Below, piece by piece: positions 52,661-62,169 of a stretch of DNA of 64,000 nt. The notes under the pieces were generated by a model. That model saw nothing but the letters and a program-made list of their open reading frames with translations, was not told the origin of the DNA and searched no databases. The position numbers and the translations under genes are program-made. Position 1 is the stretch's first letter, and each line of letters opens with the position of its first letter. The stretch is from Blastocatellia bacterium (GTDB lineage Bacteria; Acidobacteriota; Blastocatellia; UBA7656; JADIYM01), in NCBI GenBank assembly GCA_021463145.1, contig JAJTWZ010000005.1, positions 1-64,000 of the forward strand. The letters run 5' to 3'.

Positions 52661-54103
52661 TCAGTGTCCGCCGGCTTTTGCCTGCCAGTTAGTGTGCACC
52701 GCGGGGGCGCCCGGCTTGTCCACCCTTTCGTAGGTATGCGCGCCGAAGAAGTCGCGCTGCGCCTGCGTCAGGTTCGCCGGAAGGTTCGCCGCACGGTAGC
52801 TGTCGAAGTAGGCGAGGCTCGCCGACATCGCAAGCGTCGGAACACCAAGCGACTGCGCAGTCGTCACGGCAGTTCGCCATTTCGCCTGCGACGCGCTGAC
52901 CCACGACTTGAATTCCGGATCCACGAGCAGATTGGGAAGGTCCGGCCGCGCGACGTAGGCCTGCTTGATCTTGTCGAGGAACTGGGCACGAATGATGCAG
53001 CCGCCCTTCCAGATGCGCGAAAGTTCGCCCAGGTCGATGCCCCAGTTGTTGACGTTCGATCCCTCGCGGATGAGGTTCATTCCCTGCGCGTAGGACGTGA
53101 TTTTCGAAGCGTACAGCGCGGCTCGAACGGCCTCGATAAGCTCCTTCTTGTCTCCGCCGTACGTCGCCTTCGGGCCTTCGATCTCCTTGCTCGCCGCCAC
53201 GCGCTCGTCCTTGAGCCGCGAGATGAAGCGGGCTTCGATGGCGGAATTCATCGTGGGGATCGGCACCCCGAGGTCGAGGCCGACCTGCGACGTCCACCGG
53301 CCCGTGCCCTTCTGACCGGCCGTGTCGAGAATCATGTCGACGAGCGGCTCGTCAGTCTCGTCGTCCTTCACGGCGAGCACCTTTGCGGTGACCTCGATGA
53401 GGAACGAATTCAACTCACCCTGATTCCATTCGTTGAAGATGTCCGCCATCTCCTGCGCGCCTAGCCCGAGGCCGCTGCGCATGATGTCGTACGCCTCGGC
53501 GATGAGTTGCATATCGCCATATTCGATGCCGTTGTGGATCATCTTCACGAAATGGCCGGCGCCATCGGGACCACAGTGAGTCACGCACGCGCCGTCCTCG
53601 GTCTTCGCCGCGACCGCTTCGAAGATCTCGCGGACGATTTCGTAGGCTTCCTTCTTGCCGCCCGGCATCAGGCTGGGGCCCCACAGCGCGCCTTCTTCGC
53701 CACCCGACACGCCCGACCCGACGAAGTGCAGTCCTTCCTCGGTCAGAGCTGCGTCGCGCCGCTTCGTGTCCTCGTACCAAGAGTTGCCTCCGTCGATGAG
53801 AACGTCACCCTTGTCGAGATGCGGCTTCATCTGGTCGATCGTCCAATCGACCGCTTCGCCCGCTTTCACGAGCATCATGATGCGCCTCGGGCGCTCCATT
53901 GCGGCCGCAAGCTCGGCCGGAGAGTGAGCGCCGACCACGTTCTTGCCCGCGCCCCGTCCGTTGACGAATGCGTCGACCGCATCGGACCGGCGATTCCAGA
54001 CGGCGATCGGGAACCCGTTTCGCTCCACGTTGAGCGCCAGGTTCTCTCCCATGACGCCGAGTCCAATCATCGCGAACTTCGCTTTACCTTCAGACATTGT
54101 CAT
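52661..54103 (-). CDS. gnd: 6-phosphogluconate dehydrogenase (decarboxylating)
   Basis: A 480-residue full-length enzyme converting 6-phosphogluconate to ribulose-5-phosphate with NADP+ reduction. Signatures: [16 protein letters not shown] (NADP-binding), [41 protein letters not shown] with the catalytic lysine, and the C-terminal [18 protein letters not shown] precedes the ATG; an ATG two codons downstream is equally possible. The gene is the first of the gnd-zwf-opcA group. Confidence 0.97.
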   Translation of the reverse strand: MTMSEGKAKFAMIGLGVMGENLALNVERNGFPIAVWNRRSDAVDAFVNGRGAGKNVVGAHSPAELAAAMERPRRIMMLVKAGEAVDWTIDQMKPHLDKGDVLIDGGNSWYEDTKRRDAALTEEGLHFVGSGVSGGEEGALWGPSLMPGGKKEAYEIVREIFEAVAAKTEDGACVTHCGPDGAGHFVKMIHNGIEYGDMQLIAEAYDIMRSGLGLGAQEMADIFNEWNQGELNSFLIEVTAKVLAVKDDETDEPLVDMILDTAGQKGTGRWTSQVGLDLGVPIPTMNSAIEARFISRLKDERVAASKEIEGPKATYGGDKKELIEAVRAALYASKITSYAQGMNLIREGSNVNNWGIDLGELSRIWKGGCIIRAQFLDKIKQAYVARPDLPNLLVDPEFKSWVSASQAKWRTAVTTAQSLGVPTLAMSASLAYFDSYRAANLPANLTQAQRDFFGAHTYERVDKPGAPAVHTNWQAKAGGH

Positions 54104-54177
54104 TTCCTCATTGACGGCGAAGACACGAACGACACGGGACGAAGGGGGCTCGATACCCGTGCCGTTCGGTCAGTCGA

Positions 54178-57100
54178 TCACGCTGCGCGACGATCAACGC
54201 CCTGCCGGCGGCGCCGGCGAAGGAGAAGCCCCATTGGCAGCAGAAGCGGGAGAAAATCGTATGCGGTGCCGAAAGGCTTCGAAGCCCGAACCGGACCGCT
54301 CCCGGCCGGGACCGAAGCCTGCTCTTCGGGATCGTCCAGCGTCTGGCCGGCGGCTTGCGCCGGTCCCGGCGGAGTGTCGCTGACGGTGTAGGGCTTTCCG
54401 GTCACCGAACTGATGTACAGCCGGCGCATCTCGGCCAGGTTGAACGGACGGGCGCCCCGGCGTCCGAATACCGCGAGCTGGTTGCCGCTCTCGTCGACCG
54501 CCCGATCCCGGTCGAGTCCTTCGGAGACCTGGACCGCAGGGCCGCGAGTCTTCTTCGTCGCGATGAGCCGCGGCGTAAGCGGGGGTGCGTAACCGTAGAT
54601 GCCTGGCGTGTCTTCGCTCGACGTGAGCTGAACGACTCGCAGGCCGTTCTTTCCGTCGGCCACGTAGGCGAACATGCTGTTGTTCGTCATGCCGATCTTC
54701 ACGTCTCGCGTGTCGTTCATTTCGCCTTCGGCGTTGAAGAAGAGCCCGGGCATCCACGAAGGAGCCGATGGTCTGGTCGGCGATTCGATGTCGACTATTG
54801 CCATTCCCTGAGCGCCCGACGCGACGAACGCATAGGTACGCGAGATGTAGACGTTCCTCGCGTCGGCGATCTTCACGACGGCGTCGTCGAGCAGTTGCGG
54901 GTCGGTCATATCGGTCAGGTCCACGACCCGCAGGCCGTCGGCGCAAGCGACGAAGGCGTAGCGGAACTGGATCGCGACCGATCGCGGCTCGCGAATCGGC
55001 AGCACCTTGATCACCTTCGGATCGGGACGCAGTTGTGCGTCGTAGCGGGCGATGTCGAGGATCACGAGTCCCTTGTCGGTGCACATGTAAGCGTACTGCC
55101 CCGCCAGGATGATGTTCGACGCCCCATCAAGCACGCCGTCGGGATTGAAATGATCCTTCCCGTCCGCGAATTCCTGCCGATGAAGGAAATTGTTCTCGGG
55201 ATCGCCGTCCAGCAGTGTGGCCGCCACGGTCATCACGAGGCCTTCCTTCTTGTCCGAGATATAAAGGAACGCGTAGAGAGGATGGATCGGTTGCGGGTCA
55301 TATCCAACCGCGGGCAATGGCTCTCCAGCCATGCGCGCAAGCCGCATCTTGATGGCATCCGCCGCGTTCACCCGATAGACGGCTTCGCCGTTCTCGGGCA
55401 GGTGGCGGCGGTAGTGATGGCTGAGCGGCGTCTTCGTGATCTCGAGAAGGCTCGCCGTCGGGTCCACACCGAGGGTCGTGGGCGATGCCACCGCCGTCGC
55501 GTACTCGGTGTCGACGTAGAGCCGTTGACCGATCGGAGAAACGATCGACGAGGAGATGCGCTGGGCGAACAGTTTGTCGTCGACGCGCGAGATATCGTAG
55601 ACGCGCATGCCTCCCTTGCCGTTCGCGACGTAGACGTACTCTCCGCGCACCTGCAGGCCCAGCGATTCGTTGCCGATGCCAGGACGGTGCGAGTACGACT
55701 CGCCGAGCTTGCGGCCGCCGTCCACGAAGTCGTCGTACTCCTCGGGGAACGCCTGCTTGTGCAGCGAACTGCCGAAGACCGCTTGCGGTTCGGAGCGCTC
55801 CGTGACCGCGATAGCCTCGAAGCCACCGCCCTCCTCCGCCACGTAGGCGAGACGGCCGACGAAATTCGCAGCATTGGCTCCCTGCAGCGTCAACTGAGCA
55901 AGCACCGCGTTGTTGTCGTTCTCCTTCGAGACGTGGCAATCGCTGCAGAGCTTCGTCTCGCCCTTTCCTCGAACCGTATGCGGTACGTAAGAGCTGAAAG
56001 CCTGCCCTGAATACCCCTCGGCCGAGATCGTCTGCTGCTGGGAGTAGAACCACTCGCGGTTGATGGTCTGGGAACTGACGAGGATTGCGCACGACGAACG
56101 GATCGGTCCGACCCGGTTGCCAGAGACGACGCCGTCACGTCCGAGCATGTAGACGTCGTCGCGCAGCGTCTGGAAGTTGTAGTTCGTCCAGTTACGGCTG
56201 TCGGTGCCCTCGTTGTGGAGCATCGGCTCGCGCTTGTTGGCGCGCATCGGGAGGTGACAGCCGAAGCACGCGGTCGTCCACGACGTGTGGCACGCAAAGC
56301 AGGTCATCTCGCTGTCGGGATGCGCAACCTTGTCGTCGCTCGCAGTCGGGTCGCCCCACGTCTGGTTGTCGATCTGAACCGTCTTCGCGTACGAGGAAAG
56401 TTCGTTGTAGTCGTCCGGCCGCTTCTCGTTCTTCACGACCGTGTCACGCGTCTGTTTGACTCGCCACCACTTGGCCGGATCCGTGTAGGAAGCCTGGATG
56501 ATTTCGCCCTTGTAGAGCTGGACGTTCGTCGTGTTGCCGTTCCGCGGAATCTTCTCGCCCGGCTTCACGTCCTTGGCGAGCCGTTGGAAGATCGGAACCT
56601 CGCGATCCTTCCCGTCGACCTTGAACTTCGTCTTCATGCGGGTCAGGTCGCGGCCTCGCTTGCCGGCCTTGTCGGTCTCTGCCGCCGGGCCCGAAGTCCG
56701 GAGCGTCGCAACCTTGTCCATCGTCCCGTGGCAGTCGATGCAATCGATCTCGATCGCCGCGCGCACTTCGGAATGCAGATTGCCCGTGCCGTGGCCATCG
56801 CCCGAGAAGTGACAGTCCACGCACTGCATTCCCATCTCGAGATGGATGTCCTGCATGTGCACCGGGACTCCGTCCTTGAGCATCGGCAGCCCCGTAGCCG
56901 GGTCCGCTTCGGGATACATGGCCGCCGCGAGGGACTCGCCGTCCACCTTGGGCACGATCTTGCCACTGTGGTCGAGGTAGTTGCCGTGCCGGTCAACCTT
57001 GAAGACCGCCCGATAGACCCAGCCGTGACCGTGGAAGTCGCCGAACTGCGTCTTGGTCAGGTTCTTGTTGATCTCGCCACCCGGCTTGCCGACGTCCGCG

Positions 57101-58503
57101 AGGAAATCGACATCCCCCCATTTGCCGCGCTGGGCAGACTCTTCAGGGTTACGCCGGTTGATCGCCTGTCGCGCCTCCTCGGAGAGCTTCTTGACCTTGT
57201 CGGGGTACATCTGCTTGCCGTCGGTTTCGTTGTCCCACCAGGTCATTCCGTAGTAGGTCGCAACCATGTTCGTGCCGGGGTGGATGTGGCAGACCATGCA
57301 CGAACTCGACGGTATGTTGTTGGTGAGGATGTGCCGGATCGGATGGCCCGGTTCGTTGGCGGTTTCGGGGCGGCCGATCATCGGGTCGGTCGTCCGCGTC
57401 GTGCCGCGGTTGTCGCCGTCCGTCCTGAAATTGCTCAGCGGCACGACCGCGCTGTGCGACGTCTGCCGGTCGTTGAAGTACGTCACGTGGCACGCCGTGC
57501 AGCCGCTCGAGCGGAAGTCGCCTGGCTGGTCGTTCGTTCCGAGGAAGTTGAGCGTCGGATCGAGCAGTCTGGTCTTCTGCAGTCCCAGGAAGACGGGATC
57601 CGTGCGGTTCGCGGTGCCAAGTCCTCGCAGGCTCTGGCGATCCTCGCCGTGTTCGAACACTCGAAGGATGTTGCCCGGTTGCGTGATTTCCCAACGCGGA
57701 AGCGGATCGAGATACGGCACGATTCCACGAAGCATTAGGCTCATCCAGGCGGAGTCTTCGGTCACCCGGTTCTCCTCGGTCGGATAGAGCCGCTCGGGCT
57801 GTCCTTCTGCCGTGTAGCTTTCGCCGAACCGTGCGTTCTTCAGGTGGAAGCCGCCGTTGTTGTAGAGGGCGGCCTCCCACAGGAGGGCCCCGTGCTTCAT
57901 CATGCTCGTGTCGACCAGGCCGACTTCCTTTTCGTGGCAACCGGCGGTTCCGCACGTCCGGCCGGCGACTCGCAGGTCGCCCGGGTTGACGAACTGTATG
58001 AACTCGACACTCTCGCGGTTCGTCCCGGCGGTCATGCGGATCGGATTTGCCGATCCGTTCGCATCTTCGTTGCCGTACCAGGCTTCGGGATCCTTCGGCT
58101 GGACGTGCGCCTTTCGCTTCGCCTCTTCGAACGCCTTGTCGCCGATCTTCGAGCCCTCGGGCTTCATCACCTCGAACCCGCCGCCGTGGCAGTCCGCGCA
58201 GCCGATGTTGTCGGGCCCGAACGGGTGCATCGAGTACGGCTCGCTCTCCTTGTCGAAGCCGTGGCAACTGACGCATCCGGCGCTCTTGCGGTCGGCTTCC
58301 GTCTGCTTCTGCCCGGAGTCGAAGGATCCCTTTGGAATCACTTTCTGGGGAGGCTTGGCCGGCTCGGCCTGCTTCGCCGCGGCCGGCGCCGCCGCCGGTT
58401 CCTGTGGCGCCGCAACGGACGAGCCGCTTCCTGAAGCAATTGCAACGAGCGCGAAGGCCACGAACGACCCTGCTACGACGATACGCTTCGTTTCGGTGAT
58501 CAT
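54178..58503 (-). CDS. Decaheme cytochrome with LVIVD beta-propeller and C-terminal anchor
   Basis: A 1441-residue exported protein with a signal peptide (VVAGSFVAFALVAIASGSGS) and a Pro/Ala/Lys linker. Residues ~76-855 carry nine CxxCH motifs (CVSCH, CADCH, CTACH, CMVCH, CVDCH, CIDCH, CFACH, CFGCH, CSDCH) and one CGTAGCH, a CX4CH-type site near residue 182. Residues ~870-1290 are propeller-like LVIVD repeats (YVYVANGKGGMRVYDIS, YAFVACADGLRVVDLTD, YAFVASGAQGMAIVDIE). The end is a hydrophobic stretch (FLPLLLPMGLL) plus five arginines, like a C-terminal sorting or anchor tail. It lies 42 bases after the beta-barrel gene, likely one operon, and may form an outer-membrane electron conduit with it. 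Confidence 0.9.
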   Translation of the reverse strand: MITETKRIVVAGSFVAFALVAIASGSGSSVAAPQEPAAAPAAAKQAEPAKPPQKVIPKGSFDSGQKQTEADRKSAGCVSCHGFDKESEPYSMHPFGPDNIGCADCHGGGFEVMKPEGSKIGDKAFEEAKRKAHVQPKDPEAWYGNEDANGSANPIRMTAGTNRESVEFIQFVNPGDLRVAGRTCGTAGCHEKEVGLVDTSMMKHGALLWEAALYNNGGFHLKNARFGESYTAEGQPERLYPTEENRVTEDSAWMSLMLRGIVPYLDPLPRWEITQPGNILRVFEHGEDRQSLRGLGTANRTDPVFLGLQKTRLLDPTLNFLGTNDQPGDFRSSGCTACHVTYFNDRQTSHSAVVPLSNFRTDGDNRGTTRTTDPMIGRPETANEPGHPIRHILTNNIPSSSCMVCHIHPGTNMVATYYGMTWWDNETDGKQMYPDKVKKLSEEARQAINRRNPEESAQRGKWGDVDFLADVGKPGGEINKNLTKTQFGDFHGHGWVYRAVFKVDRHGNYLDHSGKIVPKVDGESLAAAMYPEADPATGLPMLKDGVPVHMQDIHLEMGMQCVDCHFSGDGHGTGNLHSEVRAAIEIDCIDCHGTMDKVATLRTSGPAAETDKAGKRGRDLTRMKTKFKVDGKDREVPIFQRLAKDVKPGEKIPRNGNTTNVQLYKGEIIQASYTDPAKWWRVKQTRDTVVKNEKRPDDYNELSSYAKTVQIDNQTWGDPTASDDKVAHPDSEMTCFACHTSWTTACFGCHLPMRANKREPMLHNEGTDSRNWTNYNFQTLRDDVYMLGRDGVVSGNRVGPIRSSCAILVSSQTINREWFYSQQQTISAEGYSGQAFSSYVPHTVRGKGETKLCSDCHVSKENDNNAVLAQLTLQGANAANFVGRLAYVAEEGGGFEAIAVTERSEPQAVFGSSLHKQAFPEEYDDFVDGGRKLGESYSHRPGIGNESLGLQVRGEYVYVANGKGGMRVYDISRVDDKLFAQRISSSIVSPIGQRLYVDTEYATAVASPTTLGVDPTASLLEITKTPLSHHYRRHLPENGEAVYRVNAADAIKMRLARMAGEPLPAVGYDPQPIHPLYAFLYISDKKEGLVMTVAATLLDGDPENNFLHRQEFADGKDHFNPDGVLDGASNIILAGQYAYMCTDKGLVILDIARYDAQLRPDPKVIKVLPIREPRSVAIQFRYAFVACADGLRVVDLTDMTDPQLLDDAVVKIADARNVYISRTYAFVASGAQGMAIVDIESPTRPSAPSWMPGLFFNAEGEMNDTRDVKIGMTNNSMFAYVADGKNGLRVVQLTSSEDTPGIYGYAPPLTPRLIATKKTRGPAVQVSEGLDRDRAVDESGNQLAVFGRRGARPFNLAEMRRLYISSVTGKPYTVSDTPPGPAQAAGQTLDDPEEQASVPAGSGPVRASKPFGTAYDFLPLLLPMGLLLRRRRRQGVDRRAA

Positions 58504-58545
58504 AGTTCCTCGGTCACTGCTGGAAGGGAACCCTGTCGGGATCGA

Positions 58546-60642
58546 TCAGTACGCGAACTTCACGGCGAGGAAGCCCGAATAGATCGTTGGCGACGTATAA
58601 ATGTCCTTGAGGCCCTGGCCCGGCACGAGGACCGAAAGGCCGCCGAGAATGATGAACTGCTCGTTCAGATACGGCCGGTACTGGAAGCCGGCGCTGTAAT
58701 CCCAGCCAATCTCCTTGCGGATCGTCTGCTGGAAGAGCGTCTGCTGGATCGACTCGGGCCTGTGGAACCTCAGGTAGTTCACGTTGAAGGTCGTCAGCAG
58801 CTTCGGCGTGAGCTTCGCGTCGGCTCCGGCGGACGCGATGTAGATACCCGGATTGACGTAGTTCGCCTGCCCCTGCTCCTTGCTGCTGCGCAGGCTGGGG
58901 ATGAGGCTCGCCGGATTCATCAAGGCGACGTTCGAGCCAGTCAACCGAATGGATTCGCGATTCCAGAAGCTCACGCCGATCGGAATCGGCGGATTGATGA
59001 GCACGCGGTCCTGATTCGTGTTCGACGGATTCACGACGAACCCCGCACCGCCGCCGGCAAAGTTCACGTTGTCGAAGATCGAGTCGAAGCCGCGGGCGAC
59101 CGAGTCGCGCGGGTTCGCATCGCCCGAGGACCAGAAAAAGGACGCCTTCGGCCTGAGCCAGTCGCGATCCATCGAGATCTCGAGCGCGGCCATCTGCGCG
59201 TTGACGTGGACCGGACGGCCGGCGATCGGGTTGTGGCTGTCGTTTCCAAGCGCCCAATAGAATGCGTGACTGACGCCGAACCGGCCGATATGTCCATCGC
59301 TCGACGTGCCAAGGTAGGCCACGTTCAGATTGTGCGGCGTGAAATCGCCGATGGCCGCCGGGCGGACGAGGAAGCCGTTGTCGTCGAACTTGAAATTGCC
59401 GCCGCCTTCGTTGTCGTTCTTGCCGGCGCGGTCGTGGTTGTAATGGAGACTGACGCCGGCGTTCCAACCGTGGAAGAGGAAGTCCTGCCGGTACAGGTTC
59501 GCGATGTAGACGCTCTGGTTGCGCCAGTGGAACGTGTTGAGTCCCGAATTCGTGTCCTTCTCGAGCATCTCGAAGTACGCGAGGTTGTACTGGATCCTGT
59601 TGCTGTCGAGAGTTCCGAACAGCCGCACGCCCGGTTCCTCGTCCGAAAAGATGAACCCGCGGAAATCGCTGGTGAACCTCTGGATGCCTACGCGAACCGA
59701 ATTGAAGTCGTAGTTCGGGCTCTTGCCGCCTTCGCCGTCCTTGCGAGGCAGGAACGGAAGCAAACGCGGGTTGTCGGCCAGCTTCATTTCGAAGTAGGCC
59801 TCCTGCAGCGAGACGTGGCCGTCGCCTCGTGTCTTCCCCCGGCGGATGTCGACGTTGAGCAGACCGACTTCCTCGGTGTGAACGTAGTTGTAGTTGAAAC
59901 CCGCCGTGACCTTGATCTCCCACTGGACCGGAGCGAACGTCGTGTCGCCCTTGAAGAGGCTGATGCCGGCGCGCCAGTTGTGGGCCATTGCGAACTGTTC
60001 GCCGCGGCCGAAGAACTCGCGGCTGCCAGGCCGCGCGGAGCTCACGCTGCTGGGGCTCGGCACGCGCTTTCCGAAGAAGGCGCTCGTCGAGTCGAGCGTG
60101 AGGTTCATGAAGATGTCGTTGCCCTTTATCGGGTAATCGCCCTTCAGTTGATTCTGATGGTAGGGGTCGCGCAGGCGGCCGTGCTCGTGGCGAGTGTCCT
60201 CGGGAAATCCGAAGCGCCAGCGATCCGGCCGGGGTATTCCGCGTCCGTCCTCGTCGGGATCGTCGGCCTCGACCGTGGAAGGGCCGGTGTGGCCAGGCGG
60301 GTGACCCTCGGAACCGGGACCGGTCGCGCGCTTCGCCGGGTCGTAGTGACCCTCGCCGGCGTGTCCGCCCTCGGTGCCGTGACCGGCCTTCTGATCCGCG
60401 CCGTGCTCTTTCTGACCGCCATCGGCCGCTTCAGAGTGCTTCGCGTCCTCTGACTGTTTCGCGTCAGCGGCGGGCTTTTGCGCGCCCTTCTCCTGCTTCG
60501 ACGCTGCCGCGTCGTGACCTTCCCTTGCCGCAGGTGCGGCAGTTCCGTCCTGCGCAGACGCAAGAACGTTACGAGACGTAGCGGGAAGGACAAGGAGAAT
60601 GGTCGCCGAAAGCAGGAGCGTTCGTGTACGCGTCCAACACAT
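58546..60642 (-). CDS. Outer-membrane beta-barrel protein, partner of the decaheme cytochrome
   Basis: A 698-residue exported protein with a signal peptide (LLLSATILLVLPATSRNVLA), a long His/Glu/Gly/Lys-rich periplasmic segment (~residues 30-150, e.g. GHGTEGGHAGEGHYDPAKRA) and a C-terminal part rich in alternating aromatic beta strands ending in FLAVKFAY, the terminal aromatic residue typical of outer-membrane porins. No known porin family is assigned. The His-rich segment could bind metal or heme. Gene order with the decaheme gene directly behind resembles porin-cytochrome conduits, although the sequence relation is unproven. The ATG at 60642 has GAGG upstream. Confidence 0.82.
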   Translation of the reverse strand: MCWTRTRTLLLSATILLVLPATSRNVLASAQDGTAAPAAREGHDAAASKQEKGAQKPAADAKQSEDAKHSEAADGGQKEHGADQKAGHGTEGGHAGEGHYDPAKRATGPGSEGHPPGHTGPSTVEADDPDEDGRGIPRPDRWRFGFPEDTRHEHGRLRDPYHQNQLKGDYPIKGNDIFMNLTLDSTSAFFGKRVPSPSSVSSARPGSREFFGRGEQFAMAHNWRAGISLFKGDTTFAPVQWEIKVTAGFNYNYVHTEEVGLLNVDIRRGKTRGDGHVSLQEAYFEMKLADNPRLLPFLPRKDGEGGKSPNYDFNSVRVGIQRFTSDFRGFIFSDEEPGVRLFGTLDSNRIQYNLAYFEMLEKDTNSGLNTFHWRNQSVYIANLYRQDFLFHGWNAGVSLHYNHDRAGKNDNEGGGNFKFDDNGFLVRPAAIGDFTPHNLNVAYLGTSSDGHIGRFGVSHAFYWALGNDSHNPIAGRPVHVNAQMAALEISMDRDWLRPKASFFWSSGDANPRDSVARGFDSIFDNVNFAGGGAGFVVNPSNTNQDRVLINPPIPIGVSFWNRESIRLTGSNVALMNPASLIPSLRSSKEQGQANYVNPGIYIASAGADAKLTPKLLTTFNVNYLRFHRPESIQQTLFQQTIRKEIGWDYSAGFQYRPYLNEQFIILGGLSVLVPGQGLKDIYTSPTIYSGFLAVKFAY

Positions 60643-60874
60643 CGTCGTGATCCTCGGGTTCGCGAGAGTCAGTCGTCTGGAATGCACCGGTCCGTGGCGA
60701 GTGCCAGGTGGCTCGACAAAATGTGAATGCGTCCGAAGAGATTGCCTCCGCGGTGCGCGTTCCGATCTGGGGTGACGAAAACACGAGGCCTGGCTTCGGT
60801 GGGTACGAAGCGGGGCGACGTTGAATGCAGCTTAAAAAGCGCCGAAGTAACCGTATTGGTTAGAACGTGGGATG

Positions 60875-60903
60875 GAAATAGCACAGCGACCGGAGAGAGT
60901 CAA
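60875..60903 (-). promoter_or_regulatory. Candidate promoter of the porin-cytochrome operon
   Basis: On the minus strand TTGACT and TATTTC are separated by 17 bases, predicting a start about 225 bases before the beta-barrel gene. The surrounding 60643-61017 is more AT-rich than its neighbours and holds no gene, so the leader is long. Confidence 0.5.
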
Positions 60904-61004
60904 CGAGCGCGGACTGCAGTTTCGCCTGATGGACACAAATCCGATGCAAGGTCCTCCCGGCGATTCGCCCGCGATCGTCAATGGACGGCTTGTGGACTGT
61001 GCGC

Positions 61005-61010
61005 TAACTT
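61005..61010 (+). promoter_or_regulatory. Possible -10 box placing the HDAC-family start site at its ATG
   Basis: TAACTT followed by seven bases and the ATG, with no Shine-Dalgarno sequence. The -35 region is weak. Confidence 0.35.
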
Positions 61011-61017
61011 GTCGCTC

Positions 61018-61980
61018 ATGAAGGTTTCATTCGTCTCGAGCCCCGACTTCCGCCGCCACCAGAACGGATCGTACGAAAGCGGGCTCTACCATCCGGAAAT
61101 TCCGGACCGGCTCGACGCCATCGAGAACAGATTGCATCGCCTCGGTCTTTGGGACGAACTGGAGATCGTCGAGCCGATGCCTGCCACTGCCGGGCAGCTC
61201 GGCAGCGTCCACGACCTCGACTATGTGACGTACGTCGAACGGGCGTGCGAGGAAGGGCCGCTGTCGCTCGACTACGACACCGGCGTGGTCAGGGAGAGCT
61301 TCCTCGCGGCAACCCTTGCCGCAGGTGGCGCCTGCCAGGCAGTCGATCTCGTCATGAGCGATGCGGCGGACGCGGTCTTCTGCGCGGTGCGCCCGCCGGG
61401 CCATCACGCGGAGCGAGACGCTGCGATGGGCTTCTGCCTCTTCAACAACGTCGCGGTTGCCGCGGAACACGCGAGACGAGCGCACGGCCTGGAGCGCGTC
61501 GCGATACTCGACTGGGACGTTCATCACGGCAACGGCACTCAGCACACTTTCGAGCACGACCCCGGGGTCTTCTATCTGTCGATCCACCAGTTTCCGCATT
61601 ACCCGGGAACCGGCGATGCGACGGAACGCGGACTTGGCGCCGGAGAGGGTGCGACTCTGAATGTGCCGATGGGCGCCGGCACCGGAGACAGCGAGTGGAT
61701 CGCGGCGCTCGAAGGACCGATGACGCGGGCGATCGACGAGTTCAAGCCCGAGATCGTATTGCTGTCGGCCGGCTTCGACGCGCACGCCGAGGATCCGCTC
61801 TCGTCGACACTCGTGTCCGAGGCCGGCTACAGGACGATGACCGAGATCGTCGTCGACTGGGCGGCGCGCCATTCGAATTGCCGCCTCGTCAGCATGCTCG
61901 AAGGCGGATACAACCTGAACGCTCTTGCGCGCTCAGTCGAAACGCACGTGTCGACACTGAGGCGGGCGAGCGGACGGTAG
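61018..61980 (+). CDS. Histone deacetylase-family (AcuC/acetylpolyamine-type) amidohydrolase
   Basis: A 320-residue zinc amidohydrolase of the HDAC superfamily. The active-site signatures are complete: RPPGHHAERDAAMGFC (His pair), ILDWDVHHGNGTQ and AGFDAHAEDPL with the zinc-binding Asp/His residues, and LEGGYN near the C-terminus. Bacterial members deacetylate acetyl-CoA synthetase (AcuC) or acetylpolyamines; the substrate cannot be told from sequence. The start at 61018 gives the family N-terminus (VSFVSSPDFRRH). It is divergent from the porin-cytochrome operon. Confidence 0.93.
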   Translation: MKVSFVSSPDFRRHQNGSYESGLYHPEIPDRLDAIENRLHRLGLWDELEIVEPMPATAGQLGSVHDLDYVTYVERACEEGPLSLDYDTGVVRESFLAATLAAGGACQAVDLVMSDAADAVFCAVRPPGHHAERDAAMGFCLFNNVAVAAEHARRAHGLERVAILDWDVHHGNGTQHTFEHDPGVFYLSIHQFPHYPGTGDATERGLGAGEGATLNVPMGAGTGDSEWIAALEGPMTRAIDEFKPEIVLLSAGFDAHAEDPLSSTLVSEAGYRTMTEIVVDWAARHSNCRLVSMLEGGYNLNALARSVETHVSTLRRASGR

Positions 61981-62169
61981 GCAGGCGGATCTCGTCCTGG
62001 ATTGCCCTGTACTCGAGAACCGGCGCTCCGGCGGACTGCGGATCGGCCCGGGTTGGATGGCGTCGCCGAGGCCTGGACACCGTCGACTAACGCCTGACAG
62101 CCCTGCTGTGGCAGAATCCCGAAGATTCCTTTCTACATTGCAAGCCGCGCCTCGTGAGGTCTGTTCGTA

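Noticed and set aside
54194-58276. Several 264-375 residue minus-strand frames inside the decaheme gene
   Set aside because: They are out-of-frame shadows of a gene with heme and propeller motifs along its full length.
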